A stretch of DNA of 64,000 nt, taken from assembly GCA_963826145.1 (NCBI GenBank), contig CAWGVW010000001.1, positions 744,001 to 808,000 on the forward strand, in the 5' to 3' direction. Source of the stretch: JBGPLJ01 sp963826145 (GTDB lineage: Bacteria; Pseudomonadota; Gammaproteobacteria; Steroidobacterales; Steroidobacteraceae). This document shows positions 19,523 to 27,457 of the stretch, piece by piece (position 1 is the stretch's first letter; each line of letters starts with the position of its first letter). The notes under the pieces are model-generated. The model was not told the DNA's origin. It did no database searches and worked only from the letters and a program-made list of their open reading frames with translations. The position numbers were made by a program, and so were the translations under genes.

Positions 19523-20160
19523 CAAGCGTAACAATCATCGACTACGACATGTGCAACATGTTGAATGTCGTGCGTGCTTTTGAGCACTGCGATGCGCACG
19601 TTTCGGTAGTCAGCGAACCGCACGGCGTGCGGGACGCCGATCGCCTTGTGGTGCCGGGAGTTGGCGCATTCCCCGACTGCATGAGAGAGTTGATCGCGCG
19701 TGGGTTCCAAGACGCTATTAAAGGATTCGTCGCAACTGGGCGACCGGCACTCGGAATTTGCGTGGGAATGCAAGCGCTGTTCGAAGCCAGCGAGGAATTC
19801 GGCTCGAGTGCGGGACTGGCGCTGATCCCCGGTGTCGTCCAAGCGATCCCGGACAGTACGGCAACTGGAGAACGTCATCGCATTCCTCATATCGGTTGGA
19901 CCCATCTCAGCGTTCCCGTTGGAAGGCAATCCTGGGCGGGCTCACTGTTGCAAGGCCTGGGAGATCGGCCGGCTGTCTATTTTGTGCACTCATTTACAGC
20001 GCATCCGACAAATCCAGCACACCGCCTTGCCGACGCGTGGTATGGAGGTCGACAGATTTGCGCAGCGGTACAGAAGGACGCGATATCTGGCGTGCAGTTT
20101 CACCCGGAAAAGAGTGGCGAGAATGGCCTCAAAGTGATCACGAATTTTCTTGCAATCTGA
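19519..20160 (+). CDS. hisH: HisH-like glutaminase paralogue (HisH2)
   Basis: Class I glutamine amidotransferase of 213 residues, intact. Seen: VVPGVGAFPDCM oxyanion strand, the nucleophile elbow LGICVGMQALF (Cys near residue 80), and the His-Glu pair GVQFHPEKSG near the C-terminus. It would channel ammonia through HisF2 to the WbpG-like enzyme. ATG at 19519 overlaps the HisF2 TGA, indicating translational coupling. Its intactness argues against selection for loss of the acetamidino module despite the broken upstream gene. Confidence 0.93.
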   Translation: MTSVTIIDYDMCNMLNVVRAFEHCDAHVSVVSEPHGVRDADRLVVPGVGAFPDCMRELIARGFQDAIKGFVATGRPALGICVGMQALFEASEEFGSSAGLALIPGVVQAIPDSTATGERHRIPHIGWTHLSVPVGRQSWAGSLLQGLGDRPAVYFVHSFTAHPTNPAHRLADAWYGGRQICAAVQKDAISGVQFHPEKSGENGLKVITNFLAI

Positions 20161-20228
20161 ATGAGAGTAATTAGCTTCGAGAACTCTGGATTGCGAGGAT
20201 TTAGGCATTAGGACCTGATTTGCCCGCA

Positions 20229-21203
20229 ATGCACATATTGCTTATTGGCACCGGATCGATCGGTCAACGCCACGCTGAAAACGTGCGCAGGCTCATGCCG
20301 GAGGCGCGTTTTTCCATTTTCAGAGAGAGTGGACGCGAGGATGAATTCTCGCGCCGGGTCGGCGCGCAAATTGGGCAGAGCCTCGAGGCGTGCCTCGCAT
20401 GCAGCCCGGATGCAGCTGTGGTCGCAAGTCCTTCAGCGTTACATCTGCAGGCAATGCTGGATATTCTGTCGGCTCGTGTTCCGTTCTATCTCGAAAAGCC
20501 CGTGGTCACTGATCAGGCTTCGTGGCTCGCGCTCAGCCGACGCGTCGATACCCTGCCCAAGTTGCCACCAAATATTGTTGGCTGCAATCTCAGATTCCTT
20601 CACTCACTGGAACTCTTTCGCGACCTCGTGGTGTCTGGAAGCTTGGGCAAATGCGTGCGGGCTACATTCCAAGCGGGCCAGTGGTTGCCTGATTGGCGGC
20701 CAAATCGCGACTATAGGCACACTTATAGCGCCCACAGAAAGCTTGGTGGCGGCGTCATTTGCGATCTCGTGCATGAGATCGATGCTGTGCGGTGGATCCT
20801 CGGGGATTTCGATGCCGTGTACTCTGCGGCGGCGCACTTCAGCTCCCTCGAGATCGATTCGGAAGACGTTGCAGCTGCCGTTCTAAGTCGACCCGGTGGG
20901 CCGCTGGTTCAGATAGCCCTCGACTATGTGTCGAGGCGTCCAGTTCGGGAGTACAGGGTCGTTGGCGAGGAGGCTACTGCGGTATGGGATCTTTCCAGAC
21001 AAGAGTTGCGGATTGAAAACCAGCTCGGGGAGCGTGTGGTGTCAAATGACGCGACACACTTCGACATTGCGCAAACATATGTGTTAGCGATGCAGGAATT
21101 TTTGGACTCTGTGCGAACGGGTGAAATCACCCGGTATCCGCTCCCTGAAGCAATGAAATCTACCGAGCTGATGCTCAAATTGAGACAAGGGGCATCATTG
21201 TGA
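20229..21203 (+). CDS. Gfo/Idh/MocA-family NAD(P)-dependent oxidoreductase
   Basis: About 324 residues. N-terminal Rossmann motif LIGTGSIGQRHAENV, the family EKP motif (YLEKPVV, near residue 92) with its active-site Lys, and HEIDAVRWILG in the C-terminal domain, where the catalytic His usually lies. Related proteins are often encoded in legionaminic/nonulosonic acid loci. Whether it oxidises or reduces a sugar nucleotide here is not known. ATG 20229 chosen over an in-frame TTG at 20220. Overlaps the CMP-sugar synthetase by 4 bp. Confidence 0.85.
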   Translation: MHILLIGTGSIGQRHAENVRRLMPEARFSIFRESGREDEFSRRVGAQIGQSLEACLACSPDAAVVASPSALHLQAMLDILSARVPFYLEKPVVTDQASWLALSRRVDTLPKLPPNIVGCNLRFLHSLELFRDLVVSGSLGKCVRATFQAGQWLPDWRPNRDYRHTYSAHRKLGGGVICDLVHEIDAVRWILGDFDAVYSAAAHFSSLEIDSEDVAAAVLSRPGGPLVQIALDYVSRRPVREYRVVGEEATAVWDLSRQELRIENQLGERVVSNDATHFDIAQTYVLAMQEFLDSVRTGEITRYPLPEAMKSTELMLKLRQGASL

Positions 21204-21889
21204 TCCTCGCCACGATCTGTGCGCGAGGGGGGTCAACTGGGCTGCCGCGCAAGAACGTGCGACTCTTGCTCGGCAAGCCGTTGATCCAACACACCATCGA
21301 CCAAGCGCTTGCGTGCCCCGGAATCGACAGAGTGTGCGTATCCACGGATGACCTGGAAATAGCCGGAATTGCGCGCCAAGCAGGAGCGGAGGTGCCTGGG
21401 ATGCGCCCGCCGGAACTCGCAACTGCGACAGCGGCAAAGCTTCCGGTAGTCGAACATCTTGTTGCGCAGGTAGAGCAGGCCGGGGCAGTTGTCGATACGA
21501 TCGTTGATCTAGATCCGACATCACCGCTGCGCGCGGTGGCGGACATTGATGCGTGCCTGGCGTTGCTGGACAAAATGACAGACATTGTCATTACCGGGTA
21601 CGAGGCCGAGAAGAATCCCTATTTCAATATGGTTGAACGGCGGTCAGATGGCACTGTTGGGCTGGTAAAGGCCGCGCCTGGCGCCGTCGTAAGTCGTCAG
21701 ATGGCGCCCGTCGTTTACGCGATGAACGCATCGGTGTACGTCTGGCACCGATCGACACTTGCCATGGGTCTTTGGGGTGGGCGCACCCGCATTCATGTAA
21801 TGCCGAGGGAACGTTCCATCGATATCGATACCGAAATCGATTTTCAGCTCGTCGAAATCTTGATGAAATCCAGAAATGAACAATCCTGA
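21200..21889 (+). CDS. CMP-nonulosonate synthetase (acylneuraminate cytidylyltransferase, NeuA/LegF type)
   Basis: 229-residue cytidylyltransferase that couples CTP to a nonulosonic acid. Seen: the nucleotide-binding N-terminus ICARGGSTGLPRKNVRLLLGKPL, STDDLEIA, DLDPTSPLRAVADIDAC and the C-terminal IDIDTEIDFQLVE metal-binding stretch. Length matches single-domain LegF/NeuA enzymes. The GTG start at 21200 overlaps the preceding stop. Downstream NeuB- and NeuC-type genes with a 4-amino-sugar pathway point to legionaminic rather than N-acetylneuraminic acid as substrate; this is inference. Confidence 0.92.
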   Translation: MILATICARGGSTGLPRKNVRLLLGKPLIQHTIDQALACPGIDRVCVSTDDLEIAGIARQAGAEVPGMRPPELATATAAKLPVVEHLVAQVEQAGAVVDTIVDLDPTSPLRAVADIDACLALLDKMTDIVITGYEAEKNPYFNMVERRSDGTVGLVKAAPGAVVSRQMAPVVYAMNASVYVWHRSTLAMGLWGGRTRIHVMPRERSIDIDTEIDFQLVEILMKSRNEQS

Positions 21890-22679
21890 ATGCAACTTCA
21901 ATCTTGATGACCGAGTGGTTGTGGTGACGGGCGGGGGCGGTCTACTGGGTCGCCGCTTGACTGCTGCGTTGGCCGTGCATGGCGCACTCGTCGCTGTGCT
22001 TGATCGCGATGCAGCCAAGGCCGAGGATGCTGCGGCTAAAAGCGGTTTCCCGGATCGTGTCCGGCCATACGTCACTGACGTAACTGACAGACAGAATATT
22101 GAGCGAACGCTGGAGCGAATCGAAGGGGATCTTGGATCGCCCGGCGTGCTTGTCAACAATGCCGCCGCCAAGAGTCCAAATTTCTTTTCGCCTTTCGAGC
22201 AATTTCCGCTCGAGGACTGGCGCGCTGTAATCGACTCTAATCTCACGAGCGCGATGCTATGTTGCCAAGTGATTGGCGGCGCAATGGTTAGGCGCGAGGC
22301 CGGAAGCATCATAAACGTGTTGTCTGTGTATGGCATTGTCGCGCCCGATCAAAGGATCTACGTCGGCTCGCTCTATGAGGGCCATCCGATCAATAGCCCT
22401 GCGGTATACAGCGCAAGTAAGGCTGCGCTCTGGGGATTGACGCGATATCTTGCGGCCTACTGGGGCGCTGCTGGAGTTCGAGTGAATGCCGTGACGCCAG
22501 GGGGCGTCTTCAGTGGACAGAATGACGAGTTCGTTAGGAAATATAGTGCCCGTGTGCCGCTCGGCCGCATGGCAACCGATGACGACATATCCGGCGCCGT
22601 TCTCTTTCTCGCATCGGACGCTTCGTCGTACGTAACCGGCCACAATCTGGTCGTCGACGGCGGCATGACGGTCTGGTGA
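21876..22679 (+). CDS. Short-chain dehydrogenase/reductase
   Basis: 267-residue SDR. Seen: cofactor motif VVVTGGGGLLGRRL, VLVNNAA, the catalytic tetrad region with INVLSVYG and YSASKAALWGLTRYLA (Tyr-x3-Lys), and C-terminal VTGHNLVVDGG. Comparable SDRs (PtmA-type) accompany legionaminic acid genes in Campylobacter. The start overlaps the CMP-synthetase end by 14 bp and its stop overlaps the NeuB start region, so all are in one transcript. Substrate unknown. Confidence 0.88.
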   Translation: MNNPECNFNLDDRVVVVTGGGGLLGRRLTAALAVHGALVAVLDRDAAKAEDAAAKSGFPDRVRPYVTDVTDRQNIERTLERIEGDLGSPGVLVNNAAAKSPNFFSPFEQFPLEDWRAVIDSNLTSAMLCCQVIGGAMVRREAGSIINVLSVYGIVAPDQRIYVGSLYEGHPINSPAVYSASKAALWGLTRYLAAYWGAAGVRVNAVTPGGVFSGQNDEFVRKYSARVPLGRMATDDDISGAVLFLASDASSYVTGHNLVVDGGMTVW

Positions 22680-22684
22680 ATCTG

Positions 22685-23719
22685 ATGGCCTGCTTCGTCA
22701 TTGCTGAAGCTGGAGTCAACCACAACGGCAGTGAGAGGCTTGCTCTCGATCTTGTCGACTGCGCGGCCGACGTTGGAGCCGACGCGGTAAAATTTCAAAC
22801 CTTTCGTGCCGATAATCTGGTCGCCCGTGGCACTCAATCGGCGGACTATCAACGGGCAAATACCGGGCAAGGTGATCAATACGAGATGCTCAGAGCGCTT
22901 GAGCTTCCCGAGGTAGTGCATCAGAAGCTATTCGACAGGTGTGTCGAGCGTGGAATCGAGTTCATGTCCACGCCGTTCGACTCGACGGCCGTCGATCTGC
23001 TTGCACGACTCGGAGTGAGGCGGATCAAGATTCCGTCGGGCGAGATCACTAACAGGCCATTGATTGAATACGTGGCTTTGCGACGGCTTCCGATTGTCCT
23101 GTCTACCGGGATGTGCACGCTTGCCGAGGTGCAACTTGCGATCGGCTGGATTACAGAGATATGGAAAACCGTTGACCAGCCGAACGGATTTGCGGAACCA
23201 ATTACCCTGTTGCAGTGTACGTCGGCCTATCCGGCGAGTCCGACAGACGCAAATCTCCGCGCGATGGTGACGATGCGTGCCGCTACGGGTCTTGCAGTTG
23301 GCTATTCAGATCACACGCTCGGCAATACAACGGCTCTTGCAGCGGTGGCGCTTGGCGCGACAATTGTCGAAAAGCACTTTACGCTCGACAAGGACCTTCC
23401 GGGTCCGGACCATGCGATGTCACTGAATCGGGCCGAGCTGCAGTTACTGATTCATGATATCCGGGAGGTCGAGTCGGCGTTAGGCAGTGGAGTGAAGGAA
23501 CCGTCCGCCGCCGAAATGTCGACGCGCCCGTTGGTGCGGCGGAGTATTGCGACCGCACGCGACCTGCCCGTCGGCACTATTCTCACCCACCAGGATCTGA
23601 TAGTGCTTCGGCCCGCGTCCGGCATCGAGCCTGCGGCATTTCGCGATATTGCTGGACGTCGCTTGCGGGTCGCCAAGCGCAAGGGGGAGATATTGTTCTG
23701 GGAGGACATTGTCAGTTGA
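22685..23719 (+). CDS. Nonulosonic acid synthase (NeuB/LegI/PseI family)
   Basis: Condenses phosphoenolpyruvate with a 6-deoxy-2,4-diamino-mannose or ManNAc to give a nine-carbon sugar acid. About 344 residues: an N-terminal TIM barrel (FVIAEAGVNHNGS, ADAVKFQTF, FMSTPFDSTAVDLL, KIPSGEITN, GYSDHTLG, EKHFTLDKDLPGPDHAMSL) and a C-terminal SAF/antifreeze-like domain after about residue 285 (RPLVRRSIATARDLPVG). ATG at 22685 chosen; an in-frame GTG at 22676 overlaps the previous stop. Co-location with a bacillosamine-type aminotransferase suggests LegI specificity. Confidence 0.93.
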   Translation: MACFVIAEAGVNHNGSERLALDLVDCAADVGADAVKFQTFRADNLVARGTQSADYQRANTGQGDQYEMLRALELPEVVHQKLFDRCVERGIEFMSTPFDSTAVDLLARLGVRRIKIPSGEITNRPLIEYVALRRLPIVLSTGMCTLAEVQLAIGWITEIWKTVDQPNGFAEPITLLQCTSAYPASPTDANLRAMVTMRAATGLAVGYSDHTLGNTTALAAVALGATIVEKHFTLDKDLPGPDHAMSLNRAELQLLIHDIREVESALGSGVKEPSAAEMSTRPLVRRSIATARDLPVGTILTHQDLIVLRPASGIEPAAFRDIAGRRLRVAKRKGEILFWEDIVS

Positions 23720-24846
23720 GGCACGTCTGCTACGTCACCGGCACGCGCGCAGATTTCGGACTCATGCGTTCCACACTAAAGCTCATTCAGCGCAACGATC
23801 ACCTGCGTTTGAGCGTGTTCGTCACAGGAATGCACCTCGAGTCAATCCATGGTGCCACCGTCACAGAGATAGAGGCTGCGAATCTGCCAATCATGGCTAG
23901 GCACGCTGTCGGCGCGAATGCCGGTGACAGGTCAACTATGGTGCGTGCGATCGGCCGCGCGATCGACGGTATGGTGCAGGCGTTTCAGCAGGATGCGCCG
24001 GACTTAGTTCTGGTGTTGGGGGACCGTGGTGAGATGTTGGCAGGCGCGCTGGTTGCAGCACATTTGAATATTGCAGTCGCCCATATTCACGGGGGCGAAA
24101 TCTCAGGCAGCGTGGACGAATCCATTCGGCACGCAATTTCCAAGCTCGCTCATTTCCATTTTGTTGCGACGCTGGCGTCTCGCGATCGGCTCGTTCGCAT
24201 GGGGGAGTCGCCAGACCGCGTGTTCGTAACCGGAGCGCCCGGGCTCGATGACATAGTGGGCCAAGCATCTATGAATCGCGCAGAGTTGTGCAAACGGTAT
24301 AGCCTGGACGCGGACCGGACTGTCGGACTGCTCGTGTTTCATCCGGTCGTTCAGACAGCCGAGCAGTCCGGCGAACAGGCGCGCACGGTGCTCACCGCGG
24401 CGATGGAAGTCGGTTTGCAGTTGATTTGTCTGATGCCGAATTCTGACGCGGGGAGCGCCGAGATTCGTGACGTGTTGGGCAGCTATCAGGATGCCGGCGA
24501 GATCCGGTTGCACGCACACCTTGAGCGCAGTGAATTTCTGTCGTGGATGCGTCACTGCGATGTCATGATCGGAAATTCAAGCAGCGGAATCATTGAGTCA
24601 GCATCATTTGGCACACCAGTCGTGAACATTGGGACCCGCCAGCGGCGCCGCGAGAGAAATCGCAATTCGGTCGATGTACCGGTGAATCGCGCGGCGATTC
24701 GAGGAGCGATTGAGGCGATGCTCGCACATGGGCGATTTCCGATTCACAATATATACGGCGACGGCCAGTCGGGTGCACGCATAGCAAAGTTACTCGGCGA
24801 ATTGCCGATTGATTTGAGTCTTCTTGGAAAGGTCAACGAGTACTAG
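23716..24846 (+). CDS. Hydrolysing UDP-N-acetyl-hexosamine 2-epimerase (NeuC/LegG family)
   Basis: 376-residue GT-B-fold enzyme that removes UDP and inverts C2, giving the mannose-configured precursor for the synthase. Seen: VCYVTGTRADFGLMRSTL, LVLGDRGEMLAGALVAAHL, IAVAHIHGGEISGSVDESIRHAISKLAH and IGNSSSGIIESASFGTPVVNIG. TTG start at 23716 overlaps the synthase stop by 4 bp and the protein begins normally there. If the upstream sugar is UDP-diNAc-bacillosamine, this is LegG; if UDP-GlcNAc, NeuC. Confidence 0.92.
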   Translation: MRHVCYVTGTRADFGLMRSTLKLIQRNDHLRLSVFVTGMHLESIHGATVTEIEAANLPIMARHAVGANAGDRSTMVRAIGRAIDGMVQAFQQDAPDLVLVLGDRGEMLAGALVAAHLNIAVAHIHGGEISGSVDESIRHAISKLAHFHFVATLASRDRLVRMGESPDRVFVTGAPGLDDIVGQASMNRAELCKRYSLDADRTVGLLVFHPVVQTAEQSGEQARTVLTAAMEVGLQLICLMPNSDAGSAEIRDVLGSYQDAGEIRLHAHLERSEFLSWMRHCDVMIGNSSSGIIESASFGTPVVNIGTRQRRRERNRNSVDVPVNRAAIRGAIEAMLAHGRFPIHNIYGDGQSGARIAKLLGELPIDLSLLGKVNEY

Positions 24847-24859
24847 TCGGGCAAAAGTC

Positions 24860-25480
24860 ATGGTCATTTGGGTGTGCGTCGGAGCCGGGGGGCACGCGAA
24901 GGTTGTGTTGGACGCAGCCATCGCGGCGGGCCTCGGTCGACCGGTTGTCGTTGATGACGATCCAATGAGGGTTGAGACAATAATCATGGGTGTGCATGTC
25001 AAGTTGCGCAGCGAGCGCACGGTGCCTCGCGGGACATCAGCTCATGTCGCCATCGGAAACAATCTGGCGCGATGTCGGGTATTCAACGAGCTTTCAGAAT
25101 TCGGCTGCATTATCACGACCATCATGCATCCGCGAGCGACTGTTTCCAGTGACGCCAAGATTGCCGCAGGCTCGTTCCTTGCCGCAGGTGCCGTAATCGC
25201 ACCGGGAGCGATGCTGGGAATTGGCTGTATCGTCAACCATTGCGCAGTAGTTGATCACGATTGTGATATTGGTCCCTGGACACACCTTGCCCCAAATGTC
25301 GCGCTTGGCGGTGGCGTCAAGATCGGTTCGCACTGCCTGATCGGCACTGGGGCCACAATCTTGCCCGGCATATCGATTGGCGATCGTTGCACCGTCGGCG
25401 CAGGTGCAGTTGTCACAAGACACGTTGCGGATGCATCAACCGTCTCCGGTGTCCCGGCAATCAATATGGAAAAGCGATGA
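24860..25480 (+). CDS. Sugar O/N-acyltransferase (NeuD/PglD family, left-handed beta-helix)
   Basis: About 206 residues. An N-terminal Rossmann-like part (VCVGAGGHAKVVLDAAIAAG, DDDPM) binds the UDP-sugar; a hexapeptide-repeat helix follows (AGSFLAAGAVIAPGAMLGIG, VNHCAVVDHDCDIG). The His of HCAVVDHD corresponds to the PglD catalytic base region. PglD acetylates the 4-amino group of UDP-4-amino-sugars to make UDP-diNAc-bacillosamine, matching the aminotransferase that overlaps its stop by 4 bp. ATG 24860 is preferred to an upstream TTG. Confidence 0.9.
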   Translation: MVIWVCVGAGGHAKVVLDAAIAAGLGRPVVVDDDPMRVETIIMGVHVKLRSERTVPRGTSAHVAIGNNLARCRVFNELSEFGCIITTIMHPRATVSSDAKIAAGSFLAAGAVIAPGAMLGIGCIVNHCAVVDHDCDIGPWTHLAPNVALGGGVKIGSHCLIGTGATILPGISIGDRCTVGAGAVVTRHVADASTVSGVPAINMEKR

Positions 25481-26988
25481 TTCCGGCAGAAACTCTAGTC
25501 ATAACCGCGGAACGGACAGTTCGAGAGGCATTTGAGCAGATCAACCGTACTGGCCACGGAATATTGCTGCTCGTTGATGCGGCGGGTCGCCTGAATAGGA
25601 CTATCACCGACGGCGACCTGCGACGGTTGGTGATCGCGGGCTTCGCACTAGATTCGACCCTGATCGTACTGCCCGCGAAGGCTGCTGTACTAACCGACGA
25701 CGCCGAAGATCTCGACCGCGCACTGCATTTGATGAACCAGAATGAGATCGATCACCTGCCAGTCGTGAGGGTTTCGGATTCACGCCCAGTTGGAGTCTTA
25801 TCGAGGCGCATGCTCGGTTCGCGGATTCTGCTATCGACTCCGCACTTGAGCGGCCTCGAAGCCGAGTTTGTGGAATCGGCGTTCAGAACAAACTGGATTG
25901 CTCCGCTTGGACCGAATGTCGATGCCTTCGAAAGGGAATTGGCGGCATTGGTTGGAATTAGCGATGCGGCGGCACTGAGTTCGGGAACCGCTGCTATTCA
26001 TTTGGCCCTTCGGTTGCTCGGCGTCACTCGTGAGGATCTCGTTTTCTGCTCATCGCTGACGTTCGTGGCAAGCGCCAATCCAATCCTTTACGAGGGAGCT
26101 ACACCCGTCTTCATCGATTCTGAACCGGACAGCTGGAACATGTCACCAGCGGCATTACTTCACGCTCTGGAATGGGCTGAAGCAGCTCGTAAACTGCCCA
26201 AAGCCGTGATTGTGGTGAGCCTCTACGGGCAGAGCGCAGATATGGACCCGCTAATGGAGATTTGCAATCGCTATAAAGTGCCGATTATCGAGGACGCCGC
26301 AGAATCGCTTGGAGCGACCTATGGCCAACGCCACAGCGGCACGATGGGTCTGATGGGGACGTACTCGTTCAACGGCAATAAGATCATAACGACGTCCGGC
26401 GGTGGAATGTTGGTCTCGTCTGACGCCGAACTTGTTCGACGGGCCCGCTTCCTAGCGACTCAAGCGCGTGAGCCCGCGTCCCATTATGAGCACACGGAGG
26501 TGGGCTACAATTATCGAATGAGCAATGTCCTGGCGGGCATCGGTAGAGGCCAGCTTCGCGTGCTAAGTGACCGCGTTGCGCGAAGGCGTCAAGTGTTCGA
26601 TTGGTATCGTGTGAATCTTGCCGACTTGACGGCGATTGACTGGATGCCGGAGGCGCCGTTCGGCCGGTCTACGCGATGGCTCAGTGCGTTTGTGCTGAAT
26701 CCGAGCCGAACTGCAGTACGTCCGTCGCATTTGATCGCGGAGCTGGAGCACGCAAATATAGAAGCGCGCCCGATATGGAAACCAATGCACCGCCAGCCGC
26801 TTTTTTCTGCCGCTCGATATTTCCCTCATCACGCGCAACTATCGATTTCCGACTACATATTCGAGAATGGCGTGTGTCTGCCGTCCGGTTCGAACTTGGA
26901 GCTTGAGCAGGTGGAGCGAATCTGCAGTCATATCCACTTGGCCTTCAAGCGAACACCTGCCCCGGGAATCAAAGCGAACTGCGGCTAA
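25477..26988 (+). CDS. CBS-domain pair fused to a PglC/PglE/LegC-type PLP aminotransferase
   Basis: 503-residue fusion. Residues ~1-125 form two CBS motifs (ILLLVDAAGRLNRTITDGDL; IDHLPVVRVSDSRPVGVLSRR). From ~130 the protein is a DegT/DnrJ/EryC1/StrS aminotransferase: TPHLSGLEAEFVESAF, NWIAPLGPNVDAFE (a phrase typical of UDP-4-keto-sugar 4-aminotransferases of bacillosamine pathways), EDAAESLGATY, and the PLP lysine in YSFNGNKIITTSGGGML. It would convert UDP-4-keto-6-deoxy-GlcNAc to the 4-amine. In legionaminic loci CBS domains are usually on the nucleotidyltransferase, so this fusion is unusual and may sense a nucleotide. Start ATG 25477 overlaps the acyltransferase stop. Confidence 0.9.
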   Translation: MIPAETLVITAERTVREAFEQINRTGHGILLLVDAAGRLNRTITDGDLRRLVIAGFALDSTLIVLPAKAAVLTDDAEDLDRALHLMNQNEIDHLPVVRVSDSRPVGVLSRRMLGSRILLSTPHLSGLEAEFVESAFRTNWIAPLGPNVDAFERELAALVGISDAAALSSGTAAIHLALRLLGVTREDLVFCSSLTFVASANPILYEGATPVFIDSEPDSWNMSPAALLHALEWAEAARKLPKAVIVVSLYGQSADMDPLMEICNRYKVPIIEDAAESLGATYGQRHSGTMGLMGTYSFNGNKIITTSGGGMLVSSDAELVRRARFLATQAREPASHYEHTEVGYNYRMSNVLAGIGRGQLRVLSDRVARRRQVFDWYRVNLADLTAIDWMPEAPFGRSTRWLSAFVLNPSRTAVRPSHLIAELEHANIEARPIWKPMHRQPLFSAARYFPHHAQLSISDYIFENGVCLPSGSNLELEQVERICSHIHLAFKRTPAPGIKANCG

Positions 26989-27457
26989 CCAACTTCTCAG
27001 CCGCAACGCCTGTGGGGAGGGATTCCGCACGCGACGGAGTCCGCTGTTCGCGGCAGATTTTTACGCCGCGGCGGGTTTCCGAGCTTCCATCAGACCAAGG
27101 CGGCTGCGAGTTGGCGGTGTCGCGGCGTTTCGGAGTGGATGTCACCACGTGAAATTTTGGCTCGGTGATTTCGACCACCGGATCGTCAAGAGTTCCGATG
27201 CGTCGAAGTGTGGAAATTACTAATTGCAACGTTGAGCACAGGCGGTAACTTGCGTGCGAATCGAGGAGCCTGAATCCTTGTCGCAATTTTCCGACTGCAT
27301 TTTTCTTCTCTTGACAGCAAATAATTCGCTAATATGACAGCCGGTCACAGCGCCAGCGGGGGCGAGCGCTTTGACCACGATGGAACGAACAAAAAGTCGC
27401 ATGGGCCCTGGCTGACCACAGGAGACATGTGACTAGTTGATTAATAAGGAGAATAAG
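26989..27457 (+). promoter_or_regulatory. 469-bp intergenic region with candidate sigma-70 promoter and long leader for the 4,6-dehydratase
   Basis: The only stretch over 300 bp without a gene. A perfect -35 hexamer TTGACA lies at 27311-27316; the best -10 is TATGAC at 27333-27338 (spacing 16, four of six matches). That leaves a leader of about 110 nt before the GTG at 27458, which has a strong AAGGAG box at 27447-27452. A hairpin with 6-bp stem GCGGCT/AGCCGC (26981-26986, 26999-27004) spans the aminotransferase stop but lacks a T-tract. I see no convincing JUMPstart/ops sequence and no coding text elsewhere in the gap. Confidence 0.45.

Noticed and set aside
18762..20160. HisF/HisH as histidine biosynthesis genes
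   Set aside because: No other his genes are adjacent and they directly follow a WbpG-like amidotransferase, so a glycan role is more likely; a whole-genome check would settle it.
27339..27457. JUMPstart/ops antitermination site in the dehydratase leader
   Set aside because: The leader is G/C-rich, but I find no GGCGGTAGC-type ops core or JUMPstart match.
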